A stretch of DNA of 64,000 bases from Annulohypoxylon bovei var. microspora (GCA_022836615.1 MU405365.1:1-64000); one strand, 5' to 3'. Counted from the first letter of the stretch, positions 27,376 through 38,309 are shown. The notes: a model not told the origin generated them from the letters alone. Translations and numbers: made by a program.

Positions 27376-28980
27376 ATGGTATTTAATTCATTTATATTGG
27401 CGATGGTACGATTGATATTACTAAGTACCATTCTCTATGGGATCGTCACCTCCAGCCGTCTATGCGACCTAGAAAGCAGTCCCAACTTTACGATAGGGAC
27501 CTTGACCGGGACATATACCGGTCTCCAGAATCCGGATTTTCCGGGCGTCAGAGAATTTCGAAACATCCCGTATGCCGAGCCCCCCGTTGGAAAGCTCCGG
27601 TGGAAACCGCCGGTGGCTCTCCAGCCTTCCCAAAGTCATCATTACTCCACCCGATTCCCACCATCTTGTCCTCAGTATCTGTCATCTAAATTATCGTTAT
27701 GGAATGCCAACATCACAAATTTCTCGATCAGTACCGGTGACCAAAGTCACCACGCAGGAGAAATGGCACAGACAACTGCAGAAGATTGCCTGGGCCTTGC
27801 AATCTGGACCCCTATCAATGCTACATCGCAAGATAAGCTCCCTGTAGGGTTATTTATGCCAGGCGGTAGCTTCAGGGGCGGCGGCTTAGATGCTCCTCAC
27901 CACATACCGGCAGGGTGGGTCGACCGTAGCCAAAGGCATATCATGGTAACGATGAATTATAGAGTCAACATGTTCGGGTTTCCAAACTCAGTCGGGTTAG
28001 AAGATCAGAACCTTGGAATTCTAGACCAAAGACTTGCCCTTGAGTGGGTTCATGCCAACATCGAGGCTTTCGGAGGCGACCCCAACCGGATCACATTATG
28101 GGGTCACTCAGCTGGTGGAGTTTCAGCAGATGTTCTCAACTTCGCATATCACGAAGACCCGTTAGTGGCTGGACTTTTTCTTATGTCAGGGGCAGCTATG
28201 CGGACATTTGCTCAGGGTGACAACGCGCTGCAAACAAACTTCACCTATGTTGCTAGGGAGCTTGGATGTGATTTCCCTGATAACGCCGAAGCTGAACTTG
28301 AATGCATGCAACAAATCCCTGTGAATTTAATCACGAATTTTGTCGGCCATTATGAGGATGGCGGAAAGAAACCTCGCCTATTGTTTCGACCAACCGCCGA
28401 CGACAAGGTCATATTCAAGAACTACATGGATAGGGCAGAACAAGGTCTAATATCAAGAATTCCAGCACTTATAAGCGATACCTCGAATGAACAATCTAGT
28501 CTCATCACATATCCCATTGACAACCTACTGGCTGGTCCTAATATGACCGATGTCGACAAAGGAACTTTAGACGACTTCATATGCCCAGCATATAACTCGT
28601 CGAATTTCAGAGATTTCAACAACCTCACTACCTACCGGTACCAATATGCTGGAAACTACTCGAACCTGACTCCATTCTCGTGGATGGGTGCCTACCACGG
28701 CGCCGATCTACCGATGATTTTTGGAAGTTATAACCTCACAGGAGATGCCACGGTCTTCCAGAGGCAAGTAGCAGAGGCAATGCAGGATTATGTGTTAGCT
28801 TTTATAATTGATCCGGAGAATGGTTTAAGGGATCTAGGCTGGCTCCCTAGCAATGCAGATTTAAAGGGGGACATGGTGCGTTTTGGTGGGGGTGATACTA
28901 TAGTTCAAAATATCAGCTCGTCAGACATAGATAGTGCATGTATAGGCAAAGGGATATACGATTCACATCCCTATATATAA
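27376..28980 (+). CDS. Secreted type-B carboxylesterase
   Basis: Alpha/beta-hydrolase of the carboxylesterase/lipase type B family (COesterase), 534 residues in one exon. An N-terminal hydrophobic stretch (residues about 5-25) serves as signal peptide; a second Met at residue 11 could be the true start. The family start motif FRNIPYAEPPVGKLRW lies at about 61-76 and EDCLGL at 136-141. The nucleophile elbow GHSAG has Ser245, the acid is probably Glu372 (SNEQS), and His441 sits in YHGADLP, so the triad is complete. Many N-x-S/T sites fit secretion. The oxyanion-loop motif, usually HGGGF, reads PGGSF (162-166), which may alter activity or acyl preference. It sits 1.2 kb downstream of the tyrosinase on the same strand. 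Substrate is unknown. Confidence 0.9.
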   Translation: MVFNSFILAMVRLILLSTILYGIVTSSRLCDLESSPNFTIGTLTGTYTGLQNPDFPGVREFRNIPYAEPPVGKLRWKPPVALQPSQSHHYSTRFPPSCPQYLSSKLSLWNANITNFSISTGDQSHHAGEMAQTTAEDCLGLAIWTPINATSQDKLPVGLFMPGGSFRGGGLDAPHHIPAGWVDRSQRHIMVTMNYRVNMFGFPNSVGLEDQNLGILDQRLALEWVHANIEAFGGDPNRITLWGHSAGGVSADVLNFAYHEDPLVAGLFLMSGAAMRTFAQGDNALQTNFTYVARELGCDFPDNAEAELECMQQIPVNLITNFVGHYEDGGKKPRLLFRPTADDKVIFKNYMDRAEQGLISRIPALISDTSNEQSSLITYPIDNLLAGPNMTDVDKGTLDDFICPAYNSSNFRDFNNLTTYRYQYAGNYSNLTPFSWMGAYHGADLPMIFGSYNLTGDATVFQRQVAEAMQDYVLAFIIDPENGLRDLGWLPSNADLKGDMVRFGGGDTIVQNISSSDIDSACIGKGIYDSHPYI

Positions 28981-29585
28981 ACTTAAGAATCGAAATCTGA
29001 AAGCAACAAACTGAGTACAAGTCTGGGTGAATTTGCGTGAGACTTGCAGGGTGTGCCTTTTAGAGCCTAGAAATTTAGGCTGTGAATCATCTCATTAGGT
29101 ACCTAGGTATCTATTGTCGTTCTCGAATTAACTAGGAAGTTGTAGTCATTCATGTGAGCCTGTGCACATAGGTACCTACGTACATTCATTTTTAAAGATT
29201 GTGTGGGGTCTCCCTGTGGGCGACGAAGATAGTGGTGATGGATGCAAGTAAAAATAGCGCGGAGGGTAACGCCACAGTAGGCGTTAAGAATTTACAAGGC
29301 TCCCACCTAGAGAACCTAATTGTCATCTATCGAATCCTTACAAAGACGCAAGTTTCCATGGCGACCACCAGTATATTCTAATTATTACAACACGCAGTCC
29401 TCGTCAATTTATCAGGCCCCCTCCTTTACACCTTAGTTTTCTCAACAAAGTTCTCCCGGAGACGTGTCAGTTCTATTGTAATCAAAATTTCCCTCACAAC
29501 TCCTCTTTACATTAAAATTCATCTCACGCGTTACGAAGTTCTCGTCCTTATTTTTCCACATTGCGAAAAGATTAACATCATCAAG
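28981..29585. other. Intergenic spacer
   Basis: Contains GGTACCTAGGTATC near 29,098 and GGTACCTACGTAC near 29,171. The rest is AT-balanced 3' and 5' flanking sequence, with a CT-rich leader just before the next start. No gene seen. Confidence 0.6.
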
Positions 29586-30692
29586 ATGGCAAATTTTCGT
29601 GATCAAACCATGAACACGACGAATGGAGGACGCGCCAGACCTTACAATGCCCCCCCTGAAGATTACGTGCAAGATTTCGACTTCTTTAACTCTCCTCGAG
29701 ATACCATCGGTCAATATTCAGCGTCTCCTCGAAGCAGAATGGCGGCCCCTTCCAATCCATATGCACATATGACCCCATTAGCACCACAGGCACAAGCACA
29801 ACTCACGCAACCGCAGTTCACGCAACCGCAGTTCATGCAACCACAGTTCATGCAACCACAGTTCACACAATCGCGATTTGCACCACCACAACCAACACCA
29901 CCACCACCACCTACCACCGGACCACAATGGACACCACATGTACCTACTTTCGGGTTTCCACATTCTGCCGTATCAGGATTGTCGGGACCAAGTGGGTTTG
30001 CACACAACCTCGCGACAGCATTTGTACCTAGCCATCAAACCATGCCAATGTCTAACAACATACAACTGTCTGCTCAGCAACACATCTATCATGAGGCCCC
30101 CGTGAATGCCTACCATCAGGGTCAACAATCGAGCAAGAGAGTCAAGAAGAATGTTGCTCCTCCTCCTCGCCCGAACAAGACCCCTCAACCCCCCCAACAA
30201 CAGGAAGCTCCGCCATCACTTCCCTATGGCTTAGACAAGATCTGGGCCGAAAACCGACGCATGAGCGCCGAAGCTAAGCGTATCGAAGCCGAGAAGAAGG
30301 AACAGGAAGCAGAGCGCGAGGCACAGAACCAACCTGCCCAAATGGCCAGACCCGTTGTAAGAGCTGCACCATCCCCAGCGAAGCCGGCAAAGAGCACTAG
30401 ACAGACGAACCCCGAGAGTCAAGGAGCAATTCATGTTGGCACGACCAACCAACAACAAAGCATTGTCGATGTATACGCCGTAAAGAAGCAGCGTGGCCAG
30501 ACTATCGAGTTCAAAGCGGCCCCATGCGGCTCGACCCTGGATCAGATCCATGAAGGCGATGTCATCCGGTTCGAGAAGATACGCCTGAATGTTTATTTCG
30601 AGAACATGAACAAGAGTCAGGTCGGTATTTGGGTTATACAGCTCCTTACTACCGTTCCAGGTCGCAACGACGAGATCATAAGATGGTCTTGA
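29586..30692 (+). CDS. Q/P-rich protein of unknown function
   Basis: 368 residues, one exon, start ATG in CAAGATGGC context. The N-terminal 200 residues are disordered, with a 15-bp tandem repeat at about 29,805-29,875 giving QPQFT/QPQFM units, followed by a poly-Pro stretch and Gln-rich sequence. Residues about 218-250 are highly charged (ENRRMSAEAKRIEAEKKEQE), a likely coiled coil or single helix. The last 75 residues (from IVDVYAV) look folded and are probably the conserved part. No signal peptide or known domain. It is the first of several low-complexity proteins in this stretch whose ordered part is short. Function unknown; coding status is supported by length and codon continuity. Confidence 0.75.
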   Translation: MANFRDQTMNTTNGGRARPYNAPPEDYVQDFDFFNSPRDTIGQYSASPRSRMAAPSNPYAHMTPLAPQAQAQLTQPQFTQPQFMQPQFMQPQFTQSRFAPPQPTPPPPPTTGPQWTPHVPTFGFPHSAVSGLSGPSGFAHNLATAFVPSHQTMPMSNNIQLSAQQHIYHEAPVNAYHQGQQSSKRVKKNVAPPPRPNKTPQPPQQQEAPPSLPYGLDKIWAENRRMSAEAKRIEAEKKEQEAEREAQNQPAQMARPVVRAAPSPAKPAKSTRQTNPESQGAIHVGTTNQQQSIVDVYAVKKQRGQTIEFKAAPCGSTLDQIHEGDVIRFEKIRLNVYFENMNKSQVGIWVIQLLTTVPGRNDEIIRWS

Positions 30693-31214
30693 GATCTACA
30701 GAACAAACTTCTTTCTCCTTGAAACCCCGGGGTGGCTGTCAGTGCCGCACCGACAAACTTTACCAAACAGTCATGAACAAGTCTTGATACATGATAGACT
30801 TTGGTGATTAGCAACTGTTGCTACTTCTTTATGCTACTTAGGTAACTAAGACAGCAGAGAAGGGGGGGGGGGAGGGGATAGGTTGCATAACTGTATGAAT
30901 GAAACCGATGAATTAAACCCTGTGTCTACCACTATTGCCTGTTTTACGTTATGCATGATGTAAATTATATGTTTAAGATGATCTTGCTATCCGCTGAACT
31001 AGTTCCTAGAGGAATTTTGAGCTATTCACGATGGTATGTAAAAGAATTTTCCACAACGAAACATACCTGGTCAGATAAATCTAGATATCTAAAAAAAGTT
31101 CCATGGCCGTTAAGATATAGTAAACCTCCATACTACATCCATTTTCTTATCAACAGAAATAGTAAAGCTTTAGGTATGCAGGCAGGTACTTAAGCTCGGT
31201 ATCCTTAACACCAC
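30693..31214. other. Intergenic spacer between convergent genes
   Basis: Shared 3' flank of the gene ending at 30,692 and the minus-strand gene ending at 31,215. Contains a poly-G tract near 30,863. An 80-codon frame at 30,951-31,193 is not supported. Confidence 0.6.
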
Positions 31215-32966
31215 CTAGCTCCCTTTCCCCTCTAGTTGTTCCCGGAGATAATTAACGAAGTCCAGATTTTGCCTTCTCATTTTCTCGAGGGTGTTGCGCA
31301 TCTCCTGGTTTCCCATAGCAAGTGAATCATCGATTGCATGTAAGATTTGCGTCGAAACCTCTTCTGCAGTAGGGTAGTGGCCGAATTGGTAAAAGGTGAA
31401 CGCAACGAAGCCCTCCTGACTTAGTGACTGTATCGAACGATTCCCTCGTTCCCATGGGGATCTCAAGCATATGAGAAGCTCGTTAGCGATTGCTTTTGTT
31501 TGCTCATCAAGTGACTTTGAAAGTCGTATCTTAAACAGCCAGAGGAGAGATTGAATGGTCTCTATGTGATATCTTCCTAGATGCGATTTGTGGGAATCAT
31601 AGATATATTGTGATTCGGCATAGACATCCCTGCCCTTGAAGTAAATAGGATCTTTCTCCTCATTTTCTCCCCAAGGACCGGGATTTACCAGGGACTTGAT
31701 TTTGTAGCCAAGCCTCAACTCTTCACGTCGGACACATAACGTGGAAACATGAGTCTTGCCAAGAATCTCCTTGACAACTTTGGCAGCTTCTTCCAGCTGT
31801 TCTCTCGCTCCTATACACACACCATAGTCTTTCTGGGTCTCGCTTGTTACGATAGCAAGTCGGCCGAGGGTTGCCGCTGTAACGAGGTGTGTATTACCAA
31901 GCTGAGCCTTCTCTTGCACCCAGATCGCTCTTAGGATGGATATGGCAAAGTCCTTAGCAGACCGCCGAAACACGATATCTGCTTGCGCTGTCAAAACGTC
32001 CAGGAACTGGGGGTGTGGTTTCTGTCCCAAGAAAGCCGCCTTAGGATCTCGCACAAAGGTATTTAAGAAATCAACAAGCTTATACTGTGGGATTCCAGTA
32101 CCTTCAATTGATTGACGTGTCCCGCGCAACATCCAATGCCTGTAATATTCCTGAAGTTTCATCTCCAGTGCTGGAACAAGACGTCTTTCGGCAGCTTCAA
32201 TCCTCCCCCTTTTGATATAAATTTTCGCTAGGAAGCACTGATACTGAAACAGGTCTGGATGGTCGCTCGTAAGAGAGTTCTCGAGGGCTGGCATAATTGG
32301 TTCGAGGTCTGCTTCAGCCCCCGAATAGTCGCCGGAATAATATTTCACACCCGCCAATTGCACCTTGCAATGAAGCGTCAACCCATTATTGTCGCCTAGT
32401 GCTCCTTTTGTTCTTCGGATCAAGGATGTGGCCATATTCATAGCAGAAACGAAGTGCCATAGGTTTAGGAGAATGATTACCATAATACTCGTGGTTACCA
32501 GCGTCAGCGGATGTTCATACCCTTTCTCTTCGCTCAGCATTTTGATGGTTCTCCTGCAAAGTCCTTCCGCTTCACTAGGCTTCGAGTTGAGGGCCAGTAG
32601 TAGAGCTCGAAAACTCGAGATCTCAAGTCTTGTGATATGTTCCTGCGTATAAAGCTTCCGATAGCCGCGCTCAGCGCGATCAAGCTCCTCGAGGGCCTTC
32701 TGGTAGTTCCCATAAATCATATCCATAGCTGCAATAGCTAAATAGCGTCTACAATCTCTGATTTCTCGCCGTTGGTCGTGGTGAAGATTCTTGTCGAATT
32801 CCGGCCTTTTCAACGCCAACCGTTGTTTCCTCTCTCGTGCTTGCTCAAAAGGTAGATCTTGTAGAAGACCGTACTTGATTTCGACATAGTGCTCCAGATT
32901 ATTAATGCTAAAAAGGTCCGGTGAGATTTTAACGCGTCCTTTAGAGGAGTTCCCTACGGAAGTCAT
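31215..32966 (-). CDS. TPR-like helical repeat protein
   Basis: 583 residues, single exon. From about residue 70 onward, pairs of helices with tetratricopeptide-like spacing follow one another: YGNYQKALEELDRAERGYRK, then SKPSEAEGLCRRTIKML, then YSGDYSGAEADLEPIM, then KRGRIEAAERRLVPALE. The A-L/A-E-x-x-L pattern is typical of kinesin-light-chain-type or NLR-associated TPRs in fungi. No NB-ARC, NACHT, kinase or catalytic domain is attached, and there is no signal peptide, so it is a cytosolic scaffold candidate. It could be the stand-alone TPR half of a former NLR-type gene, which I cannot show. Its 5' end faces that of the small secreted protein gene across an 849-bp spacer. Confidence 0.75.
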   Translation of the reverse strand: MTSVGNSSKGRVKISPDLFSINNLEHYVEIKYGLLQDLPFEQARERKQRLALKRPEFDKNLHHDQRREIRDCRRYLAIAAMDMIYGNYQKALEELDRAERGYRKLYTQEHITRLEISSFRALLLALNSKPSEAEGLCRRTIKMLSEEKGYEHPLTLVTTSIMVIILLNLWHFVSAMNMATSLIRRTKGALGDNNGLTLHCKVQLAGVKYYSGDYSGAEADLEPIMPALENSLTSDHPDLFQYQCFLAKIYIKRGRIEAAERRLVPALEMKLQEYYRHWMLRGTRQSIEGTGIPQYKLVDFLNTFVRDPKAAFLGQKPHPQFLDVLTAQADIVFRRSAKDFAISILRAIWVQEKAQLGNTHLVTAATLGRLAIVTSETQKDYGVCIGAREQLEEAAKVVKEILGKTHVSTLCVRREELRLGYKIKSLVNPGPWGENEEKDPIYFKGRDVYAESQYIYDSHKSHLGRYHIETIQSLLWLFKIRLSKSLDEQTKAIANELLICLRSPWERGNRSIQSLSQEGFVAFTFYQFGHYPTAEEVSTQILHAIDDSLAMGNQEMRNTLEKMRRQNLDFVNYLREQLEGKGS

Positions 32967-33815
32967 GTTGTTTGTTTCTAGAGATGATATCGCTGAATCT
33001 TTGGTAGTTTACCAAAGGAGGTAAGGTAGATTGAAAGCTGTAGGAATTCATTTATACAGAAATAAATGTTGCGGATAGGTACCTACCTAGCTATTCGGAC
33101 TCACCCCTTGAATAGCAAGTTCTTACTTTAGGTTAGTTATGGTTGAATATGAGTAAATGAATGGGTGAAGCAGTTCCCCTGATCGTCTACCTACCTAGGT
33201 AGGGAGGTATCTATGATACATCGCATCTCAGTGCTCCCCTGCGACAGAGGTTCCGACTGAATCAACGTAATCTGATGAGGAGTATGATGTCCATATTTGC
33301 CTTCTTAGCAAATTCCAAGATATTCGACCGTTACACCAATTAGTCCTCGGTTGAATAGCAGTAGATCGCAAACTCGGCCGAGTGACAAACGGCGTTGCCA
33401 ACCGTTTAGTCATAATAGCAAATTTTCGTCGCATTGAGTTGTCTTTGGAGCACATATATTCACTGTTTGCCTAATACCCTGTAACTAGTTAGTGACCCAT
33501 GCTGCCCATGTAGCTCTTGGTGATTTTTACCTATTTTACGCGCATTGTGACATCGTGACATCACATCGTCCCGTTGTCGGTATCCTTCTTGGGGATTCAA
33601 TTCTAACTTACAATCATTCCCTGAAAGACGCGTATAAATAGTAGATTACCTTGACAGGATCCAGATCCTTATCGTGTCCTATTTAATACTTATATCGGAC
33701 ATTGGACTTCCAGACTTCCAGACAAGATATCGAAGTTTAACGCCTCATTGATCAAGTGCGCTGTTGATTGTCGATCAAAGAAAAATCCCCGCAATCGAAA
33801 TCAAGTACCAACACA
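32967..33815. other. Divergent promoter spacer
   Basis: Shared 5' region of the minus-strand TPR gene and the plus-strand small secreted protein. Holds TACCTACCTAG near 33,083 and CTACCTACCTAGGTAGG near 33,188. An unsupported 75-codon minus frame lies at 33,228-33,455. Confidence 0.6.
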
Positions 33816-34181
33816 ATGCATTTTTCAACCACTCTCAAGGTCCTTGTCATGACTGCTTCAATTCTTTTCAAATCTTCATCGGGATGGTCATTTACCATGT
33901 ACGGCGATGCGGGCTGCGGCAACTCGACGTCCTCAACCACGGATGCAGACAAGGTGGAACAACCAGGCGATGTGGCATGCGATCCGGTCCCTAACGCCGA
34001 CCGGCACAAATCGATCCTAGGCGATATTCCGGCGGGCAGCGAGTGTAGGATATCGCTCTACCCTTCCGAGGGTTGCGGCGATAGGGAAGCGTTTAGTCTC
34101 ACTCAATATACCACCACCTGCTTCTCCCTCGAGGATTTCACCGTGCCGCTTGCATTTTACAGGGCCACTGATTGTGCATGA
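33816..34181 (+). CDS. Small secreted cysteine-rich protein
   Basis: 121 residues from the ATG at 33,816. An in-frame upstream ATG at 33,768 would add 16 polar residues in front of the signal peptide, so I prefer the inner start. A hydrophobic signal sequence covers residues 1 to about 24 (LKVLVMTASILF core). The mature part has six cysteines (GC, AC, EC, GC, TC, DC), compatible with three disulphides. It is acidic and Ser/Thr/Asp-rich, without transmembrane segment or known domain. Size, secretion and Cys pattern are those used to shortlist fungal effectors, but a structural or antimicrobial role is equally open. It lies in an accessory region, which is usual for such genes. Confidence 0.72.
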   Translation: MHFSTTLKVLVMTASILFKSSSGWSFTMYGDAGCGNSTSSTTDADKVEQPGDVACDPVPNADRHKSILGDIPAGSECRISLYPSEGCGDREAFSLTQYTTTCFSLEDFTVPLAFYRATDCA

Positions 34182-34624
34182 TTGAGTATTAGCTGGATTG
34201 TGGATTGTGGATTGTGAAAGGAGTTTGGTTTAACAAGGTTGAGGTGTCAGATGAGAAAAGACAGGGTTCTAATTCTATCCATTTATTTATGTAGACAAAT
34301 TTGCATAATTGGATAAGTTAGTAATAATGCATTTGTTATGAATTTAGTGATACCTACATCTGTACAAGCAGCTGGGTACCTAGGTACTTAACGATCAAAC
34401 GATTGACAGCAGGTGAGTCATAAGGTTAGGGGCTAGATCCTTACATCATGCGCTATGAATCCAGCTGACGTAAGTAAATTCCTAACATCTAACAGGCGAC
34501 GTAGAACGCGCTTTGACGCGACTCTATTTGAATTAACCCAACAACTACATGATTACAAGTCTCAGTTTTGTAACTCTTCCTCATTTCTCCCAAGTCCTTT
34601 TACGAAAGCCTAGCCCCGTCGAAT
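34182..34624. other. Intergenic spacer
   Basis: 3' flank of the secreted protein gene and 5' flank of the next one. Includes a TACCTAGGTA palindrome at 34,377-34,386. No gene seen. Confidence 0.6.
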
Positions 34625-36105
34625 ATGAATCAATCAAATGCCGAAACTGATTACTGGGCCGATCGGAGAGCCCTTGAAGCTGCCAAAGAAGTATGAGCCA
34701 GATGCGAAGTCCATTTTTAATACGAAACTTGGTCTCATTAACCGTTATTGTTAGGCGAAAATAAAAGATCAATTGGTTATAAAACTAAAAGATAACCGTG
34801 TGCTCTCAGACGAGAAAATGGGTCAGTTCAAGCACGACGTGGTCAAGCACTTCAAGGAACATCGATGGATAGGACAGGATCGACAGCTTGAGTTGGACCA
34901 AGAATATGATAGAATCTCTTTACATTTTTTCGTCCCTGCCATTATAAATTATATGGAAAATCATGTTCCAAATCACCTCTGCATTCAAATTTTTGAAGAT
35001 GTCCTGTCAGCCATTCCACTCAAACAGGAAGAGCCAACTCGAACTGAACCCACCCTGCGAGAGAACCCGGAGACACCCTTTTCTGCATCTAGAGCGGTAG
35101 GTCGTTCGGTTTTTATTTTAATCCATACATCGAATGTTAATTAATTATAAGGAGCCCCGGTTTATCAAATCCAATGCCCAATTGATCGATGCCCTCGCTT
35201 CTGCAATTAACTTAGAACCCGGGAGAGCGATTTCGATTCGTGGAAGCATTACTTGGGCAGACTCAGTCTCAGGCGGGAAGCATTATACGTCAGGGATGTA
35301 CAATCTAGGATATGGAATTGTTAGTGGTGGCCGGCTCGGCCGCGACCATATGCTGAGTGACGTGCCTAACCACTACGCCAGAGATCGTCTGATGGACTAC
35401 ATCAACACTCAGCTCGAAGAAGACCAACGAGAGCGCGCACGTCTAGCTGTGTTCTCCGACCTTAGCCCCGCCGAGATTGGGCAATATTCGGTCCTCGTTA
35501 TGCAGATGATGGAGAAGATCAGACCAAAGACTGATGCGGAGCTAATAGCACTAGTCGCCGGTGATAAACCCATCAAAACCGATCAGGAAAGGGCGCGCGT
35601 GTTACAACAAGGGTCTGCTCTAGAAGATGTCTATCAACGCGTTGACCTGACGCCCAAACCAGGGTTTGCTACTCGAACGTACGACCGCCCGGGACCGATC
35701 ATTTACTCAGTAGCCGAGCTAGGTCTAAGGGAGCTCACTCCAGCAGAACGGGACCTAGACCCCGGCACGGATATTGATAGGGACTGCGACCAGATTCGGG
35801 CCATGATCGCTATTTTCGCGAATAGAAAGGAGGGGGCAGTTGACCAATTCCGCTTGACGCTAGGGCAGATCGACCGTAAAGACTTGACTACCTTTCTATG
35901 TAAGGACGGACCCAAGAAGGGCAACAGGACAATTTTCCAGCTTGCCTGGGAGTTCTTTAAAAGGCGCGAGATTCTCGGTTTGCCGTTGACAGATACTCCA
36001 GATAACGGTAACGTCCTCCAAGAATGCGATACCAATACCGGGAAACGCTCAAGCGCTGAGGGGGATGACGGTAACACCAGGGGGAAGCGCACGAGGAGAT
36101 CATGA
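34625..36105 (+). CDS. Three-exon protein of unknown function
   Basis: My model joins 34,625-34,690, 34,755-35,096 and 35,152-36,105 (453 residues). Intron 1 is 64 bp (GTATGA...GTTAG) and intron 2 is 55 bp (GTAGGT...ATAAG). All exon junctions fall at phase 0, which supports the model. The start MNQSNAETDYWADRR sits in the first small exon; the frame that begins at 34,773 with TTG is only the middle of exon 2. The N-terminal 130 residues are helical and charged. The middle has SIRGSITWADSVSGGKHYTSGMYNLGYG, which looks folded. The C-terminus ends in a basic GKRTRRS tail that could be a nuclear signal. I recognise no domain and propose no function. Confidence 0.75.
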
Positions 36106-36400
36106 TCGGATGGCCGTCCAAGGTATGAGGAAAGTTGTTACTGTGCTAACTATTTAGGCATAGGGTGTTACTGTACTAGACAATAGAGTATGTACGATAC
36201 AGCTGCAAAGCTAATTGTAAATCAGATGGTTTTCTTTACTTCCGGCAGACTTGGCAGTTCTTCAGATCTGGTTAATTATACACCTAGGCTCTATCGGTGG
36301 AATACAACTTTTCTGTCTACATGGCCATAATACCGGATTCGGCGATATGAGGAGGGGGACTATCTTCAATTAGATTTCAAGGGCGATGCCTCGCAAACGT
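36106..36400. other. Spacer between convergent genes
   Basis: Short shared 3' flank, nothing recognised. Confidence 0.5.
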
Positions 36401-37399
36401 TTAAGCTTCCGGTTTTACATCTGTGCTCTTAGCCACCTCTTCCCACTCCTCGCAGATTTTTAACGTCTCCTCACATTTTCCCTTAATCTTCTCCCACCCA
36501 TCAGTCCCTAGCGGCACTCGTAGCGGTACCGTCTTCCCCGCCGCCACACCGGTCCCCTTGACTAGATCAATCATCCGATCGACGGCTTTGTCGGGGTCTC
36601 CAGGTTCGTTATCTACCACGCCAGCCAAGTAATCATGCGCAACCTTGTTGAAACCGCCATAATCAGTCTGGTTGCGCAGAGGCGCGAAGTTGACATTACG
36701 AAATACGCGCGTGCCGAAGTAGCCGGGCTCCACGATTAGAATCTTGATGTCTGGCGCTATGTATGCAAGCTCCTTTGCAAGGCATTCGGCCATTCCTGAC
36801 GCATTTATTTGACGTTAACTTCTCTTTCTACATCAATTAAACGTAGAACGGAGTGTGAGGTTCACATACCCTCAAGAGCGAATTTCGACGCGCAGTATCC
36901 TGATGCGCCAGGATCACCGTACCATCCCGCTTGAGAACTCATGTAAAGTAGTGTTCCCTTTCCCTTCGCACGCAGCTTAGGGAGAATTGCCTGAGTAATG
37001 TGAAAGGGGCCGAAGAAGTTGGTCTTCATAACATTCTCCATTTCTTCCGGGCTATCCATTACCCTTATGTTAAACCATAGCCATCGACTTAGGATGTATC
37101 ACAAACACTTACCTTAGTTCCTCAAGAGCGCCACTCAGAATATAGCCGGCATTATTGACGACGATGTCAATTCCATCCGGGAATAAGCCCCACGCATGCT
37201 CTACCTTGGCCCGGATGACATCGGAAGGCATAGAAACATCGAGGTCAAGGATTTCCGCGCCGGTGTCCTTGAGGTGAGCTAGCTTCGTTTCAGCCGAGCG
37301 ACCAGTCGCAATTACGTTATCCCCCGCGACCCGGAGCTTCCGAACGAAGAGCTCGCCGAAGCCGCTAGAGCAGCCGGTTATCAGCCAGGTTTGAGGCAT
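36401..37399 (-). CDS. Classical short-chain dehydrogenase/reductase
   Basis: NAD(P)H-dependent oxidoreductase of the classical SDR family. Three minus-strand exons: 37,399-37,113, 37,063-36,870 and 36,795-36,401. The introns are 49 bp (GTAAGT...ATAAG) and 74 bp (GTATGT...GTCAG), giving 291 residues. The cofactor motif TGCSSGFG is at 8-15, ATGRS at 31-35 (the Arg suggests NADP preference), NNAG at 82-85. The catalytic Tyr152 and Lys156 are in YCASK with Ser139 upstream. No membrane or signal segment, so cytosolic. It resembles the 1-oxidoreductase/retinol-dehydrogenase-like SDRs common in fungal secondary metabolism, but no backbone synthase is nearby. Substrate unknown. Confidence 0.9.
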
Positions 37400-38309
37400 C
37401 TCGACTATAGTCGCACTAGTTAATGTGATACTTGGAATAATGAGTCAGGTGCTATTTTTCGAGAATATGAATGTATCAGATCATTCAGCTAGGCGGCTAC
37501 CCAGCTCGATTTAAATGTCATGACCCACCAGGTTGGAGTGCGAGTGCCCAACATTAGACGCACGTCGGACTATCGTCCACCCTACTATCAAGTGGATTAC
37601 CGGACGCCTTGAGACAGCATAATTAGTTTGTGTCACAAGTAACCTGGTAACCAATAATAGGTCTTACCTTCCAGCATTGGCGCAAATCGGCTTCAATTAC
37701 TTCCCATCTGACTCCCTGCTCCACCACGTCCGCAATAGGCGGTGCACTGACTACGCCGTGTCTCCGCAGAAGGAGCGGTGGGTCCGATTCCTCCGCCGTT
37801 TATTTCCCGGCCGGGGGAGCCGCCTTGGCGACTGCGATGCAGCTTGTCGAGAAATGGCTCGGCTTTACCCCAAGAGCATAATAATAAGAATAAGCAGAGG
37901 AATATTCGAAAACTACCTAGGTACTCATCAACTTAGACTTTAGAACTAAAAGTTAAGTCGTCTTCTCTTTCAGAAACACAGTTGATGTGCAACCTGCCAA
38001 TAGGGACAAAGGAAACCAACAGGTATACAATTATATCCGTAAACCTTGAAGACATACAAAATATGTGCTACTAAATCAAGCACAAAGGCTTTGAGTTAAA
38101 TAGCAACCATAACCAAGCCTTTTGTTAGGTTGATTGTTTCCATTATTTATTTCTTTGGGAATAAGAATACAATGTAATTCGGAATTCATATAACATAGCT
38201 CTCGGTCTACGACTTTCTAGAAACACATCTCAATTCAACTAGATTTTATTTTCCGATTATCGCATCTAAAACGAAAAAATTCATTCTTCATTTGCATAAA
38301 CTGATTAAA
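37400..38309. other. Intergenic spacer with possible gene remnant
   Basis: 5' region of the SDR gene and of the next plus-strand gene. Between about 37,670 and 37,890 the sequence is GC-richer and reads FPAGGAALATAMQLVEKWLG in one plus frame, which looks like a protein end fragment, but no start, splice or family is clear. A CTACCTAGGTACTC word lies at 37,914. An 88-codon frame beginning with TTG at 37,677 is not accepted. Confidence 0.4.

Noticed and set aside
24821..37399. Secondary-metabolite cluster (tyrosinase, esterase, SDR)
   Set aside because: No backbone synthase, prenyltransferase, P450, UstYa-type protein or transporter lies between them, and mixed strands with unrelated genes in between give no cluster signal.
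37677..37943. 88-codon plus frame next to the SDR
   Set aside because: Begins with TTG and has no recognisable content; a protein-like stretch lies in another frame, so at most a gene fragment.
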